Shown piece after piece: positions 1 to 9,412 of a stretch of 64,000 nt of DNA. Location: NCBI RefSeq assembly GCF_030272615.1, contig NC_081409.1:613720755-613784754 (forward strand). The letters are read 5' to 3'. The number at the start of each line of letters is the position of its first letter. The first letter of the stretch is position 1. Below the pieces are notes generated by a model, which did not search any database, was not told the DNA's origin, and saw nothing but the letters and a program-made list of their open reading frames with translations. The position numbers and the translations under genes are program-made. The stretch comes from Cryptomeria japonica. Its lineage: Eukaryota > Streptophyta > Pinopsida > Cupressales > Cupressaceae.

Positions 1-1558
1 AGGCTGAGGAAGACATTTTCCCCAGTTGATACTCTCCGCACAAAGGATTCTCTGGTTTTCTCAGCATAGGTAATCCTCTAACTACCTTGATCTTAGTGGC
101 CTTCACAATATTATCAAATTTTACATGGCAGAGTCTCCTATGCCATATCTAGCTATCTTCAAACTGAGCCACTAGACATGTATTGACATTAGCATTTAGC
201 TTAAATAGGTTACCTTTGGTCTGCATACTGGTAGCCATCAGTTCACTATTCTTTCCTTTGATTTTTCACACTCCATTTTTGAATTCTAGAGTGAGTCCAT
301 TATCATTCAGTTGAGCAACACTCAAAAGGTTGTGTCTGAGACCTTCTACCCAATACACATTATCAGCACTGCTTCTTCCATTCAAAGAGATGGACCCTCT
401 GCCTTTTACCATACATGGTGCATCATTACCAAAATGAACAACACCACCATCATACTCTTCCAAAGATAGAAACTTACTCTGGTCACTAGTCATATGCTGA
501 GAACAACCACTATCAATAATCCACTCATCAAAATTATCAAAGCAGGAGACAAGAGCCTTCTTGTCTGACACATCTTCTTTTTCTACAACAAACACAATAT
601 CATCATTTTCTTCATCTTCTCATTCCTCATCAATGACACCTTCATCAAATTCTACAAAACAATTTCTCTAGTTTGCTCCTTTGAACTTCTTGAACCTCTT
701 TGGTTTGTCCTTGTTGTCACCATTAGGGAAGTTTATAGCAATGTGTCCTATCCGGTTACAAGAAAATCATTTCAATGAAAGCTTACCTTTGTATTTACCG
801 GCTCCCTTGGGAAGTCTCTTGGAAAGAAGAGCTTCAAATTGCATCAGGATCTCTTCATTATCCATTTCTTTACTTTGTCTTGGTTCACCACTAGTACTAG
901 CTTCTTTTGCTTTTCTAGATGGTGCAGTAAATGCTCTGAAGGTTGATTCAGTCTTCTGAATACTACCATCATAATTATTTAATTTATAAGTTGTTAACTT
1001 TGCAATGATGGAGTCCATGGATACCTTTGTCTTGTCTATAGACCTCAACTCCTGAATAGCAGCAACCCTTATTGCATAGACCGGTAATAAGGATCTCAAA
1101 ACTTTGCTAACAACAGTGGAATCTTCCATTTTACCACCTGCACTCTTGATATCTCCAACAACAGTTTTGATTCTTATTCCATATTGTTGAATGGTCTCTC
1201 CTTCAACCATCCCCATGTCTTCAAACTTTCCCATAAGGCTTTCTTCCTTAGCTTGTTTCACATGCTCATCACTACCATAGATATTCTCAAGGGCATCCCA
1301 TACTTCTTTGGGATTCTCTTTATCCTAAACATCAATAAACTTAGTGTCAGATAGACTGCTTATTAGGGCTTCCATGACTTGCCCATTCTCTTGAATCTCT
1401 CTCTTTTAATCATCGGTGAGAGTACTGGTAGGGATAATATAAGCATTCTCAACATAGCTCCAGTGTTGCGCACCCATGCTTCTGATGTATATCTTCATTC
1501 TATCCTTCCATATTTTAAAGTTGTCTCTATTGAACTTTGGACCTTCCCTCTTCATCAT
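1..1558 (-). pseudogene. copia gag-protease-integrase N-terminus, broken and truncated by the window
   Basis: The start is a tandem pair of ATG codons, the upstream one at 1558, and matches the start of the paralogue at 22992. The N-terminal gag (UBN2-like helical domain, with the YGSDEHVKQAKEESL segment) is interrupted by stops near 1405 and 1325. The next open block (1261-767) carries the rest of gag and a degraded CCHC knuckle. The block 595-266 is the aspartic protease, with the catalytic D-S-G in IIDSGCSQHMTSD followed by the conserved FGNDAP and LRHNLLSVAQL segments. Stops separate the blocks, so no polyprotein can be made. The product would have formed the particle shell and processed the polyprotein. 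The family assignment is secure; activity is ruled out. Confidence 0.88.
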
Positions 1559-1615
1559 TAGAGTAGGATCTTTACCTCAAGTGGTTAAGCTTTCAACACA
1601 GAGGACCTGGAAGAT

Positions 1616-1630
1616 GCTCTAATACCAATT
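1616..1630 (-). other. primer-binding site (initiator tRNA-Met type), copia element 1
   Basis: On the minus strand this reads ATTGGTATTAGAGC, matching the TGGTATCAGAGC primer site of plant copia elements except for one C-to-T change. It lies immediately inside the 5' LTR. Confidence 0.85.
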
Positions 1631-1632
1631 GA

Positions 1633-2125
1633 TGAATCAATGATGAACAATTAGTATCAAACCAGTTCTGAGAGGTGGGGGTGTATCAGTACTGGCAAAA
1701 ATAGTTTTCCTTGAACCAGTTTGACTGAGAACACTACACTTGAGTGGCAAGCAATATCATCATTCCAAACCAGATTACTACTGGTTCAACACAATAAGAA
1801 TGTGACTGACATAAACTGGTAACTCTTAGCTTTCCACACAATCTAACATCTTATTTCCATTTCATCCATATGCATATACTATTAATACATCAACAGAAAT
1901 GTAAAGACTTATAGGTTCAACATGCTTTATCGCTTGACAGAGAATAACAAAGCATTACATGAAAAGAATCACACATAACACACATATTTCACACATGGAA
2001 ACCCAACTAGGAAAAATCACGGTGGGGATGAATACCCACAAGCTATTCTTTGAACCATTTTGAAGTCCTCTCTTTTAGGAGCCTAGTCTAGTTAAATACT
2101 TTACAATAGGTTCTGTTAGGAATTG
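1633..2125 (-). repeat. shared copia LTR, first segment
   Basis: This is the first 493 bases (plus-strand order) of an LTR that continues at 17650-18656 beyond the nested copia insertion. It aligns with 23067-23560 of the outer LTR. It serves as 5' LTR for element 1 to the left and as 3' LTR for element 2 to the right. The last five bases (AATTG, 2121-2125) are the left target-site duplication of the nested copia. Confidence 0.85.
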
Positions 2126-2788
2126 TGTTGGCATTATAACAGACAAGGAGAGATTGTTGGCATTTCAATAAGGATATTGAGAAGGTTGTTGATGATTATG
2201 GATATAACTAATTAAGGATGTTTACTATCTTAATATTATTATTTTGTCATTGATGTCAAGAAATTGATTTTCTAATTCAGTATGATCTTGCCATATCTTA
2301 AGAAGTATGATTTGATGAGTATAAAGATGTCAGTAAAAGACACAGAAAGGATATGATGAATAAGGGGATGAATAAGTCATTCAATGGGCAACTATTACCG
2401 AGTTAGACAATGATGAGATCATGATGTTTAGTTTGTTTTGATATCATACATATGTTATTTATTGTAAGGTTAGTACTATACTATGCTACTGAGCAAAGAA
2501 CCTAGTCGAACCTAGTCGGTAAACCCTAAGGTTATCACTATCAGTTAATGAAGACAGACTGTCTATCGAGTAAAGTTTAGTATTTACTGAGTTGTAACCA
2601 AGCTGTAGCAGAATGCATCAAATGGTTACATGCATTACTTAATGAAGGGAGCTGATGAGTTGGAACTGATTAAATGATTGGTATGCCATGAATGAAGTTT
2701 GTTAAAGAATCTATGGCAAAGGAAAATCGACAGGAAGATCTATAGCTTAGATTGAAGTGCAATACCCTAGAAAAAGTTCCAAGGTGGG
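2126..2788 (+). repeat. 5' LTR of nested copia, first part
   Basis: This aligns with 16156-16820 of the 3' LTR. It begins TGTTGGCA, and 29 bases later (2155) the same TGTTGGCA recurs after GGAGAGAT, so the LTR edge carries a second copy of the polypurine-tract/LTR junction. It is interrupted after 2788 by the gag-protease element. Confidence 0.85.
2784..2788. other. target-site duplication GTGGG, left copy
   Basis: GTGGG precedes the gag-protease element and recurs exactly after it (10684-10688). The uninterrupted paralogue at about 16813 carries the sequence once within AAGGTGGGGTAAAAC, which proves the insertion boundaries. Confidence 0.93.
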
Positions 2789-2960
2789 TGTAGCATCCTA
2801 AAATTGTGACACTTGCAATTTTGACTGCATTTGGGTCTTCACGATGGCGATGCAACACTGAACCTGAATGGAGACCCCGAAACTTGTTCATGACATCAAA
2901 AACTGCATTTTTCAGCACCCTGGCCTGATCCTCCTTGCACCCTGTTGTCCTGGGAGGTGG

Positions 2961-3051
2961 GACCAGAGCGCCCAGCGCCCTGGTCCTTCAGGACTAGGGC
3001 GCCCGGCACCCTAGTCCCCCAGGACCATGGCGCCCAGCGCCCTGGTCCCTG
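2961..3051. repeat. three 31-bp GC-rich units in the LTR
   Basis: Units start at 2961, 2992 and 3023. Each contains GCGCCC(A/G)GC(G/A)CCCT(G/A)GTCC preceded by GACCAG, GACTAG or GACCAT, so each unit can pair GGACC-type arms. The same array is at 9585-9675 in the right LTR. It lies upstream of the TATA box, in a position suited to promoter modulation (inference). Confidence 0.8.
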
Positions 3052-3171
3052 GCCCTATTTTGGGCCCGGTCTCCTATGGGACTTCGGGCCTTTTTGTTTG
3101 CAAATTGGAAAATAACATTTCCTGGTCAGCCTAAGGTCGGGAAAATCAGTCTATCAACCCTAATTGGCAAG

Positions 3172-3178
3172 TATATAA
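3172..3178 (+). promoter_or_regulatory. TATA box of gag-protease element LTR
   Basis: TATATAA occurs once upstream of a CT-rich stretch. It is conserved at 9796-9802 in the right LTR. Transcription would begin some 25-35 bases downstream; the exact start is not visible. Confidence 0.6.
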
Positions 3179-4059
3179 ACTACATTTTCCTCTCTCATTT
3201 GGATAGAGGTGAAAAAGGTGGAAACAATACTCAAACATTCAAGAATTCAAGCATTCAAGCATTCAAACATTCCTTCAAACAATTGATCATTCTAAGTCTC
3301 CATTCAAGGCTAGGTGTTGCATTCAAGACAAGGATTCAACCATTGAAGAGGAGATCACATGCTACAACATACAACATACAACAAACAACAACATCTATAC
3401 CTTCGCATATAAGGATACAAACATCCTTACAACAAGGTATTAGTACTTGTTTTACATTACAGTCATTTACATTTACAACATTTCTCATTTCTTGGTTAAT
3501 TCCAAAATTATGGTTTGACCTAAGGGCAAACCCCTAATCCCTAACCCCCCAATCGTCTTCGTTTTTCTGTGTGTAGGTTGCAGGTACGCGGCTGAAATTG
3601 AAGATCTGGAATCCTTGTGCAGAGACGAACAGATCCCCCTTCGTTTTGCGGATTTTTCGGAGGACTGTGTGCACGCCGGGTGCCATCGTCCCGTCAACTT
3701 TTGCTCAAATTTGCAGGACAGCACCGTCTCGACATTTTACTGCTAATTCCAGGACCGCAGCTTCATATCATATCCCTATCTCTATTTATAAGTGAATATT
3801 TCTTGCTTCTACATGCATTCATAGTTCAATCTTTCTATCTACATTCTTTACAAAAGAGGGTATCCTTGCTATCACAACCCTTGAAACTCATATAGAATCC
3901 AATCTTGCATTGTGTGGGATTGGATCTTGTGGGTTTCAACCCCTCTTTTGAATGTAAAGTCCCTCCTAAGTGAAAACCATCAACCCTAGTGACTCTCCCT
4001 TCTCTCTCCTTGGAGTTGGGGAGGGGAGAATGACCAGGGTTCGATTTTTCCGCTTTACA

Positions 4060-4078
4060 TTTTGGTGAACCCGACATG
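4060..4078 (+). other. primer-binding-site region of gag-protease element
   Basis: TTTTGGTGAACCCGACATG follows the LTR end directly, as a gypsy primer site should. I do not assign the tRNA from memory. Confidence 0.65.
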
Positions 4079-4411
4079 AACATCCTTTCTGATTATTCAT
4101 AGTTAGATCTGAAAATTGGATTCCTTGATTACGTTTCCATGTTTGATCTTTTGCAAAATTTTAGAGGTTAATTGCATAAAAACCCTAAATTTTCTTTTTA
4201 AGTAATTAAACTTGTGAAATGTTTAATTGTTAATGCTTGTTTCAGATCTGCCCTTCTATTACAAATTATCAATTCATATTTGTGCTTTAATTTTGAAAAT
4301 TAAGTGGTTAAGTGTCAAAACCCTAATTTTTGAAACCCTCTTGATTCAACCTTTGTCTGACAATTTCACTGATCAAAATATCTCCAAATCAGCTGTAACT
4401 TTGGATTCCGC

Positions 4412-4593
4412 AATAAAATCATAATATCTTTCATCCCTAAAAATTTGGAAAAAAGTTGCGAGGACCGTGTGCACTCCGAGCGCCATCGTCCCCGACATTT
4501 TTTCTGAAATTTTGGGAGCTAGATCTTACTGTATTTTTCTGCTAAAATCCAGAATTTTGGCTGATTTTATCAATTTTAACACCTTCAAAATTA
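4412..4593 (+). repeat. leader module, copy 1
   Basis: This imperfect direct repeat of 5036-5216 includes the shared segments CTTTCATCCCT, GAAAAAAGTTGC, the 30-nt GC-rich motif (4462-4491) and ACATTTTTTCYGAAATTTTG. The sequence between the two modules is AT-rich and non-coding in appearance. Confidence 0.75.
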
Positions 4594-5035
4594 CAGTCAA
4601 AGTTGGTCTAGCGATTGCTTGGATTGAGGCTTCTAATCATTCAAAAATTGTTGAAATTGAAATTTGTGTCAAAATTGTGTTTCTTACAGTCCTAAATCTG
4701 AAAAGTGTGTTATCATTCATTCGAAATTTCAGTGATTTATTCAAATTTTTGCAATTTGTGACTTTTGAAATTAAGTGCTTAATTACAACAACTTTGATTT
4801 CCGCTTTCAAAATTGAATTTTGCGTGAAATTGAGTCAACTTTCAAATTTCAAAACTTGCATTGCTTTTGGTATTCCCTCTAAAATCATAAAATTCAAAAT
4901 TTCAGTTTCCCTCTCTTTTTCAAAATTCAAATTTTGCATTTTTCAACAATCTTAGTAGGGTTCAATTTTGAGATTGCAACTTTAATTTGGCCTATCTACA
5001 GATCATAAAATCACTCAATTCTTTCAGGTTAGCTG

Positions 5036-5216
5036 TAAAATCATCATAACTTTCATCCCTGCAAATTTTGAAAAAAGTTGCAAGGACCGTGTGCACCCCG
5101 AGCGCCACGGTCCAGGACATTTTTTCCGAAATTTTGGGAGATTGTCCTGATTGTATTTAACAGCTTAAATCTAGAAGATTGGCTGGTTTTACTGAAATTT
5201 GCTACCTCTAAAATTC
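5036..5216 (+). repeat. leader module, copy 2
   Basis: This is the second copy of the leader module, about 620 bases downstream of the first and just before the ORF. Its GC-rich motif (5084-5113) has perfect 8-bp inverted arms, GGACCGTG and CACGGTCC, around a 14-base loop. Confidence 0.75.
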
Positions 5217-5241
5217 AAAATCTTCTCTCTTTCTTTAGTGC

Positions 5242-8200
5242 ATGAGTTTTACAACAATAAGCCCTACCTACACTATTCCCGTTAGACGAAGCCTTAGAAT
5301 TAAGTCTTTCCAAGGTTTAATTACTGAGGAGATGGAACCTAATTTGAATGGTCTTTTTAACGAGGACATGGGTAATTCCTCTAATCCTCTTAATGATGAA
5401 GAAGCTCTCCATGAGGTTTTTGTAGAACAACTTTCAAAATTGGATAACCAATTTGACGATTTTCGACAGTGGATGTCTCAAGAATACCCCGATAGTCAAG
5501 CTCTTTCATTAATTGAGGGTCTAAAACGTATGCTTCAAAGTGATAAGAATGGAATTGATATTTTGTGTGGTATTGCACACATTGTGGATTCGAATGTGAT
5601 GCCTATGAAGAGTTGTGCCGAAACTTTGGGTTATACACAACCTCCTACTCAAGTCAATCATTCTATTCCTTTGACGACTCCTATTGCTAGTATACCTACT
5701 TTTACATCAAACATAATGACTACTTCAATACAGGACATTCCTCCTATGATCACTAATCATGGGGGCAATCCTTCTTCTTCAATTAACCCTCTTCCTTCAT
5801 TCAATCCAACTTCTTCATTCATTCCTTCAATGAGTGTTCCTATTATATCTCCACAAATGAACATGATGCAAGGGGGCAATTCATTTAACCATTCCATTCC
5901 TCCTTGTAGTGTTCCTCCTTTCCAATCATCTCCTATGACTAACTATCATAGTGTCCCGCCACCTTACTCTTTACCTTCTTTCAATAACATAACACCTCCA
6001 TCTCAATCTAACACATCTAATATGAATTCTTCGACTGAAACGACCATTAACAATCTTGCACAAACTGTCTCTTCTTTACAGCAACAAATTGCCTCTATGA
6101 ATCAATCTAAGTTTAGTGTGCCCACATTTGATGTTGCGAGCCCACTTTCTCTTGAAATTGTTCGAGCTATCCCCCCTAAACATGTTGAAATTCCGCACTT
6201 GGAACTTTATAATGGTAAGGGTGATCCTCTAACACATGTTAAGACCTTTCAAACAATATGTACTGATTTTGCTTATGACCAAAGGTTGCTTGCAAAACTA
6301 TTTACTAGAACATTAAGAGACAAAGCCCTACAATGGTATTGCTCATTGCCTTCCTATTCTATTACTTCTTTCGAACAACTTGCAAATGCTTTCATTCAAC
6401 AATTTCAAAACAATATAAGTCCTAAGGTTACTTTGATTGATTTAATGCATTGTAAACAAGGTGTTAAAGAAAAAGTGACTGATTTCATTGGTAGATATAA
6501 GCATTTGTATGCTCAAATTTCCTTTCCAGTGCCTGACAATGATATTCAAAGAATTTTTATTTCTAATTTACAAAAAGAAATTAGAGAAAAACTCCTATTT
6601 TCTGAGTTTACTTCTTTCCAACAGTTGTGCGCAACTCTTCACAATTATCAACTGACTGTGAGTCAAATGGAACAATCACATCCTATGGCTCCGAGTGATA
6701 AGGGTGATAGTAGTCAACAACCATTTGGGAAGTTTAAACCGAACAGAGAGTTCATTAAATTCAATGAAAACATCATCAACAACAATGTGAATGCAGCATC
6801 AGGTGTGCCTCCTATTTCTAAGTTTTTCAAGAAAGAAAGAAAGTTTACTCCTTTGAATGAATCATTGCATAGTATTATGAATAAGTTATTGAAACAAAAT
6901 GTGCTTACTCTTCCTCCTATAAGGCAAATTGATCCTGCAAAGATAAATTCACCTTATTTCGATAACAAATCTTTTTGTCAATTTCATCGTCATCCTGGGC
7001 ATGATACTGAAAAATGTTTTGCTTTAAAGGGGAAAATTCAAGATTTGATTGATAATAATACTATCTCTGTTTCTGGAGTGAATGATAAAGGCAATACATC
7101 TGTAGCTCCTCCTAACCAAAATCTTCAGATTTTCACTGATCCATTGCCTTCTCATGCCTCTAATGCGATTGATACTATTGATTCCTCTGTTTCACCTGAT
7201 GATCTTGTGTCTATGACTCCGAATGTGATTAACTTTGTAGAGCAACAGAAAATCCCTAAAGAACTTTCCATCACCTTTGATTCTAGTGAAACTATCAGGG
7301 CACCTGATGGTCCTTTATATATAGTTGCAAAAGTCAAAAATACACCTTGCCGTGGAGTGCTTATTGATCCTTCTTGTATGGTTAATATCATTACTAAAGA
7401 ATTTCTTTCTACTTTGCAATTGAATCAAGTAATCTATGATGAAACAGATGTGGTTGTGAAATTATTTGATGCATTTTCTTCTCCTGCAATTGGTTCTATT
7501 ACATTACCTATTGAAGTTCATAACAAATCCCTTGATGTGAACTTTGCTATTATTCCATCTTCCGAACAATTTCGTGTGAAGCTTGGCTATCCTTGGCTAT
7601 CTTCCATGAAAGCTATTGCTTCTCCTATTCATAAGTGTTTGAAATTTCCCCATAATGGTGAAGTTGTTACTATCAATCATAGTCTCTTTAAACCAGCTGA
7701 AAGAACTTCTAGTGTTCCTATTGATTACTTTTGGCCTAAACAATTCCAATCTCTTCCTCCACGAAGTGATCATCTTTTCAAATCTTATCAAAAGTGGAAA
7801 AAAGCTATGATCCTTTCTCTAAGTGAACCTAGAACACCCAAACTTGATATTCCTATCATTCTTGAGAAGGAAGTTCTTCCTTTGAAAGATAAAACTAATG
7901 TCTTTCCTCAAGAAGATTCCTCACCCATTCCTATGGATGTGACTATGCCTATATCTAATAAACTTCCCAAAAGTAGACCTATCCCTCCTCGTCATGATGG
8001 ACTTGGTCTCCTTCCAAAACCAAATATTCCTCCCTTATATGGAGCGGTTCCTCCTCCTTCCTCTTATGGAGAGAAGAGATCTTCCTCTTCTCCTATTATT
8101 CAACCTAAGAGACCACAACCTAAACACCCAAGTGATAAGGATGAGAACATTCCTCCTCCTCAATCTTCGCAACTTCCTACTAAGACTAGACGAAATCGTT

Positions 8201-8667
8201 CTGCACGTGAACGCCGACGAAAGCATCATCTTAGAGCTCAGGCAACTGCCTCTCAAACTTTGCAATCTCCAAAAACACCTTCAACAAGCATTAATCCATT
8301 TTCTCCAAAATCTCCTAAACATAAGATGCATGATGGTCTTGATCCTGTGCGAGTTAAAGATCCTATTTTTATAAATCTTGATGATGATATAGATGAAAAT
8401 GTTATTCATGATGAAAATGTTACTTCTTTACATTCTGATAGTGAATATGAACATGTTGATGTTGATAATTATCTATCTAATGAATTTTCTAAAACACTTA
8501 TCCTAGCTCCTAGACAAGAACAACGTGGCTCAGAACATGAACGTAGCCCTTGTTTGGATCTTGTGATAGCTCCATCTGCTGTGTTGGATGTTCCTCCTCT
8601 AGCGTGTTCCCTACCTTCCCGAAACATTGATCAGCAAGATCGGGGGGTAGATGACGTGGTAGACTAG
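5242..8667 (+). CDS. gag-protease protein of the non-autonomous element
   Basis: This intact ORF of 1141 codons is the only long undamaged reading frame in the window. The N-terminus (to about residue 300) is low-complexity, rich in Pro, Ser, Asn and Met. A Retrotrans_gag domain covers about 313-475 (LELYNGKGDP, LRDKALQWY, FIQQFQNNISPK). A compact C/H knuckle lies near 577-591 (CQFHRHPGHDTEKC). A retropepsin-like fold spans about 680-820 with VLIDPSCMVNII. Asp709 is present, but the usual Ser/Thr-Gly or Gly-Gly after it is Pro-Ser, so catalysis is doubtful. The PWLSSMKAIASPIHKCLKFP segment parallels the protease-linked segment of the Tat-like element. The C-terminal third is a Pro/Lys-rich then acidic tail with no recognised domain. 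The ATG is the first after a CT-rich stretch ending CTTTAG, which resembles a splice acceptor. The product likely forms particles packaging its own RNA (inference). Confidence 0.9.
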   Translation: MSFTTISPTYTIPVRRSLRIKSFQGLITEEMEPNLNGLFNEDMGNSSNPLNDEEALHEVFVEQLSKLDNQFDDFRQWMSQEYPDSQALSLIEGLKRMLQSDKNGIDILCGIAHIVDSNVMPMKSCAETLGYTQPPTQVNHSIPLTTPIASIPTFTSNIMTTSIQDIPPMITNHGGNPSSSINPLPSFNPTSSFIPSMSVPIISPQMNMMQGGNSFNHSIPPCSVPPFQSSPMTNYHSVPPPYSLPSFNNITPPSQSNTSNMNSSTETTINNLAQTVSSLQQQIASMNQSKFSVPTFDVASPLSLEIVRAIPPKHVEIPHLELYNGKGDPLTHVKTFQTICTDFAYDQRLLAKLFTRTLRDKALQWYCSLPSYSITSFEQLANAFIQQFQNNISPKVTLIDLMHCKQGVKEKVTDFIGRYKHLYAQISFPVPDNDIQRIFISNLQKEIREKLLFSEFTSFQQLCATLHNYQLTVSQMEQSHPMAPSDKGDSSQQPFGKFKPNREFIKFNENIINNNVNAASGVPPISKFFKKERKFTPLNESLHSIMNKLLKQNVLTLPPIRQIDPAKINSPYFDNKSFCQFHRHPGHDTEKCFALKGKIQDLIDNNTISVSGVNDKGNTSVAPPNQNLQIFTDPLPSHASNAIDTIDSSVSPDDLVSMTPNVINFVEQQKIPKELSITFDSSETIRAPDGPLYIVAKVKNTPCRGVLIDPSCMVNIITKEFLSTLQLNQVIYDETDVVVKLFDAFSSPAIGSITLPIEVHNKSLDVNFAIIPSSEQFRVKLGYPWLSSMKAIASPIHKCLKFPHNGEVVTINHSLFKPAERTSSVPIDYFWPKQFQSLPPRSDHLFKSYQKWKKAMILSLSEPRTPKLDIPIILEKEVLPLKDKTNVFPQEDSSPIPMDVTMPISNKLPKSRPIPPRHDGLGLLPKPNIPPLYGAVPPPSSYGEKRSSSSPIIQPKRPQPKHPSDKDENIPPPQSSQLPTKTRRNRSARERRRKHHLRAQATASQTLQSPKTPSTSINPFSPKSPKHKMHDGLDPVRVKDPIFINLDDDIDENVIHDENVTSLHSDSEYEHVDVDNYLSNEFSKTLILAPRQEQRGSEHERSPCLDLVIAPSAVLDVPPLACSLPSRNIDQQDRGVDDVVD

Positions 8668-9412
8668 TTTCATTAGCATAGCAGATTCTCTCCTCCTCTA
8701 TTTCTTTTGTTACTTCTTCTATGTGTTATTCTCATTCTTCTATTTGTTGTCCTTAGTGTTGTCTACTTGAGGACGATGCAAAACATTGAGATCTCTTTTG
8801 GTCTCTCTCATATTGACTCAAAAGACACATGTGTTCCCTTCTTCTAGGTGACCTTCCTTGATTGGGGAATGAAGAACAATTATGCATACATACATATGAT
8901 ATACATGAATAATCATACAGCATACTGACCCCAAGGAAAGCGAAGTCACCTTGTGCTTTGTGTTTTGTGTCTATTATCCTTGGGCTTATCTCACACTTGG
9001 GGGCTAAATCCTTGCGATAACATGCTCCTTTCCTTTCTCATTTCTTATATGTATCACTACCTTAAAGCAATCACCCCCGGTAAGGCGTGTGCGATTGCTT
9101 TAATGTAGGGGGGCATACATCCCGTTCATATCTTTTCAAGATACTTGAAAATTTCTTGACAAATTTTGCCTTGAAGATTTTTGATATCTTTCTTGCATGA
9201 CTCATAGTGAGGGAACCTTACTACTGACAATCATGATTCTCCCTCGTGATCTTCCCTTTTACTTTGTCAATCGAAGTTTTAAGATCCTTAGTCTACTGGG
9301 GGCTGGGTGTATCTTTCCTCCTTGACGTGGTGAAAGTTTTTCAATATTGTTTCCTTGTACTTTACCGGAAGTATGAGCGTACGCTTATACTCCCGCTAAA
9401 GTGGGGGCTAAA
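8668..9412 (+). other. 3' non-coding region and polypurine tract of gag-protease element
   Basis: I see no coding potential here. There are two purine-rich runs, one at 9106-9115 (TAGGGGGGCA) and the terminal tract AAAGTGGGGGCTAAA (9398-9412) abutting the right LTR. The terminal one is the expected plus-strand primer; the upstream one could be a second. Confidence 0.75.

Larger units (their letters stand above)
1..1632 (-). mobile_element. Ty1/copia element 1, internal region (5' part)
   Basis: This is the 5' part of a minus-strand Ty1/copia internal region. It runs from the primer site at 1616-1630 leftwards through gag, zinc knuckle, protease and the start of the pre-integrase domain, and leaves the window at position 1. 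It aligns along its whole length with 21435-23066 (copia element 2), with only scattered substitutions by eye. Its 5' LTR starts at 1633. Reverse transcriptase, RNase H and the 3' end lie outside the window. Confidence 0.9.
2789..4059 (+). repeat. 5' LTR of gag-protease element
   Basis: This is a direct repeat of 9413-10683 with the same length. It contains a GC-rich block of three 31-bp units (2961-3051), a TATATAA box (3172-3178), a run of CATTCAAG-like units near 3236-3270, and one copy of a 30-nt GC-rich motif (3662-3691) that recurs in the leader. It ends CTTTACA before the primer-site region. Confidence 0.93.

Noticed and set aside
3076-3537. 153-codon ORF in the LTR of the gag-protease element, repeated at 9700-10161
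   Set aside because: It is present in both LTRs because they are copies. It has no domain, biased low-complexity composition, and overlaps the TATA box and U3/R region.
7994-8374. Overlapping ORFs within the gag-protease gene on both strands
   Set aside because: They are shadows in other frames of a Pro/Ser/Lys-rich coding region, with no motif or independent start context.
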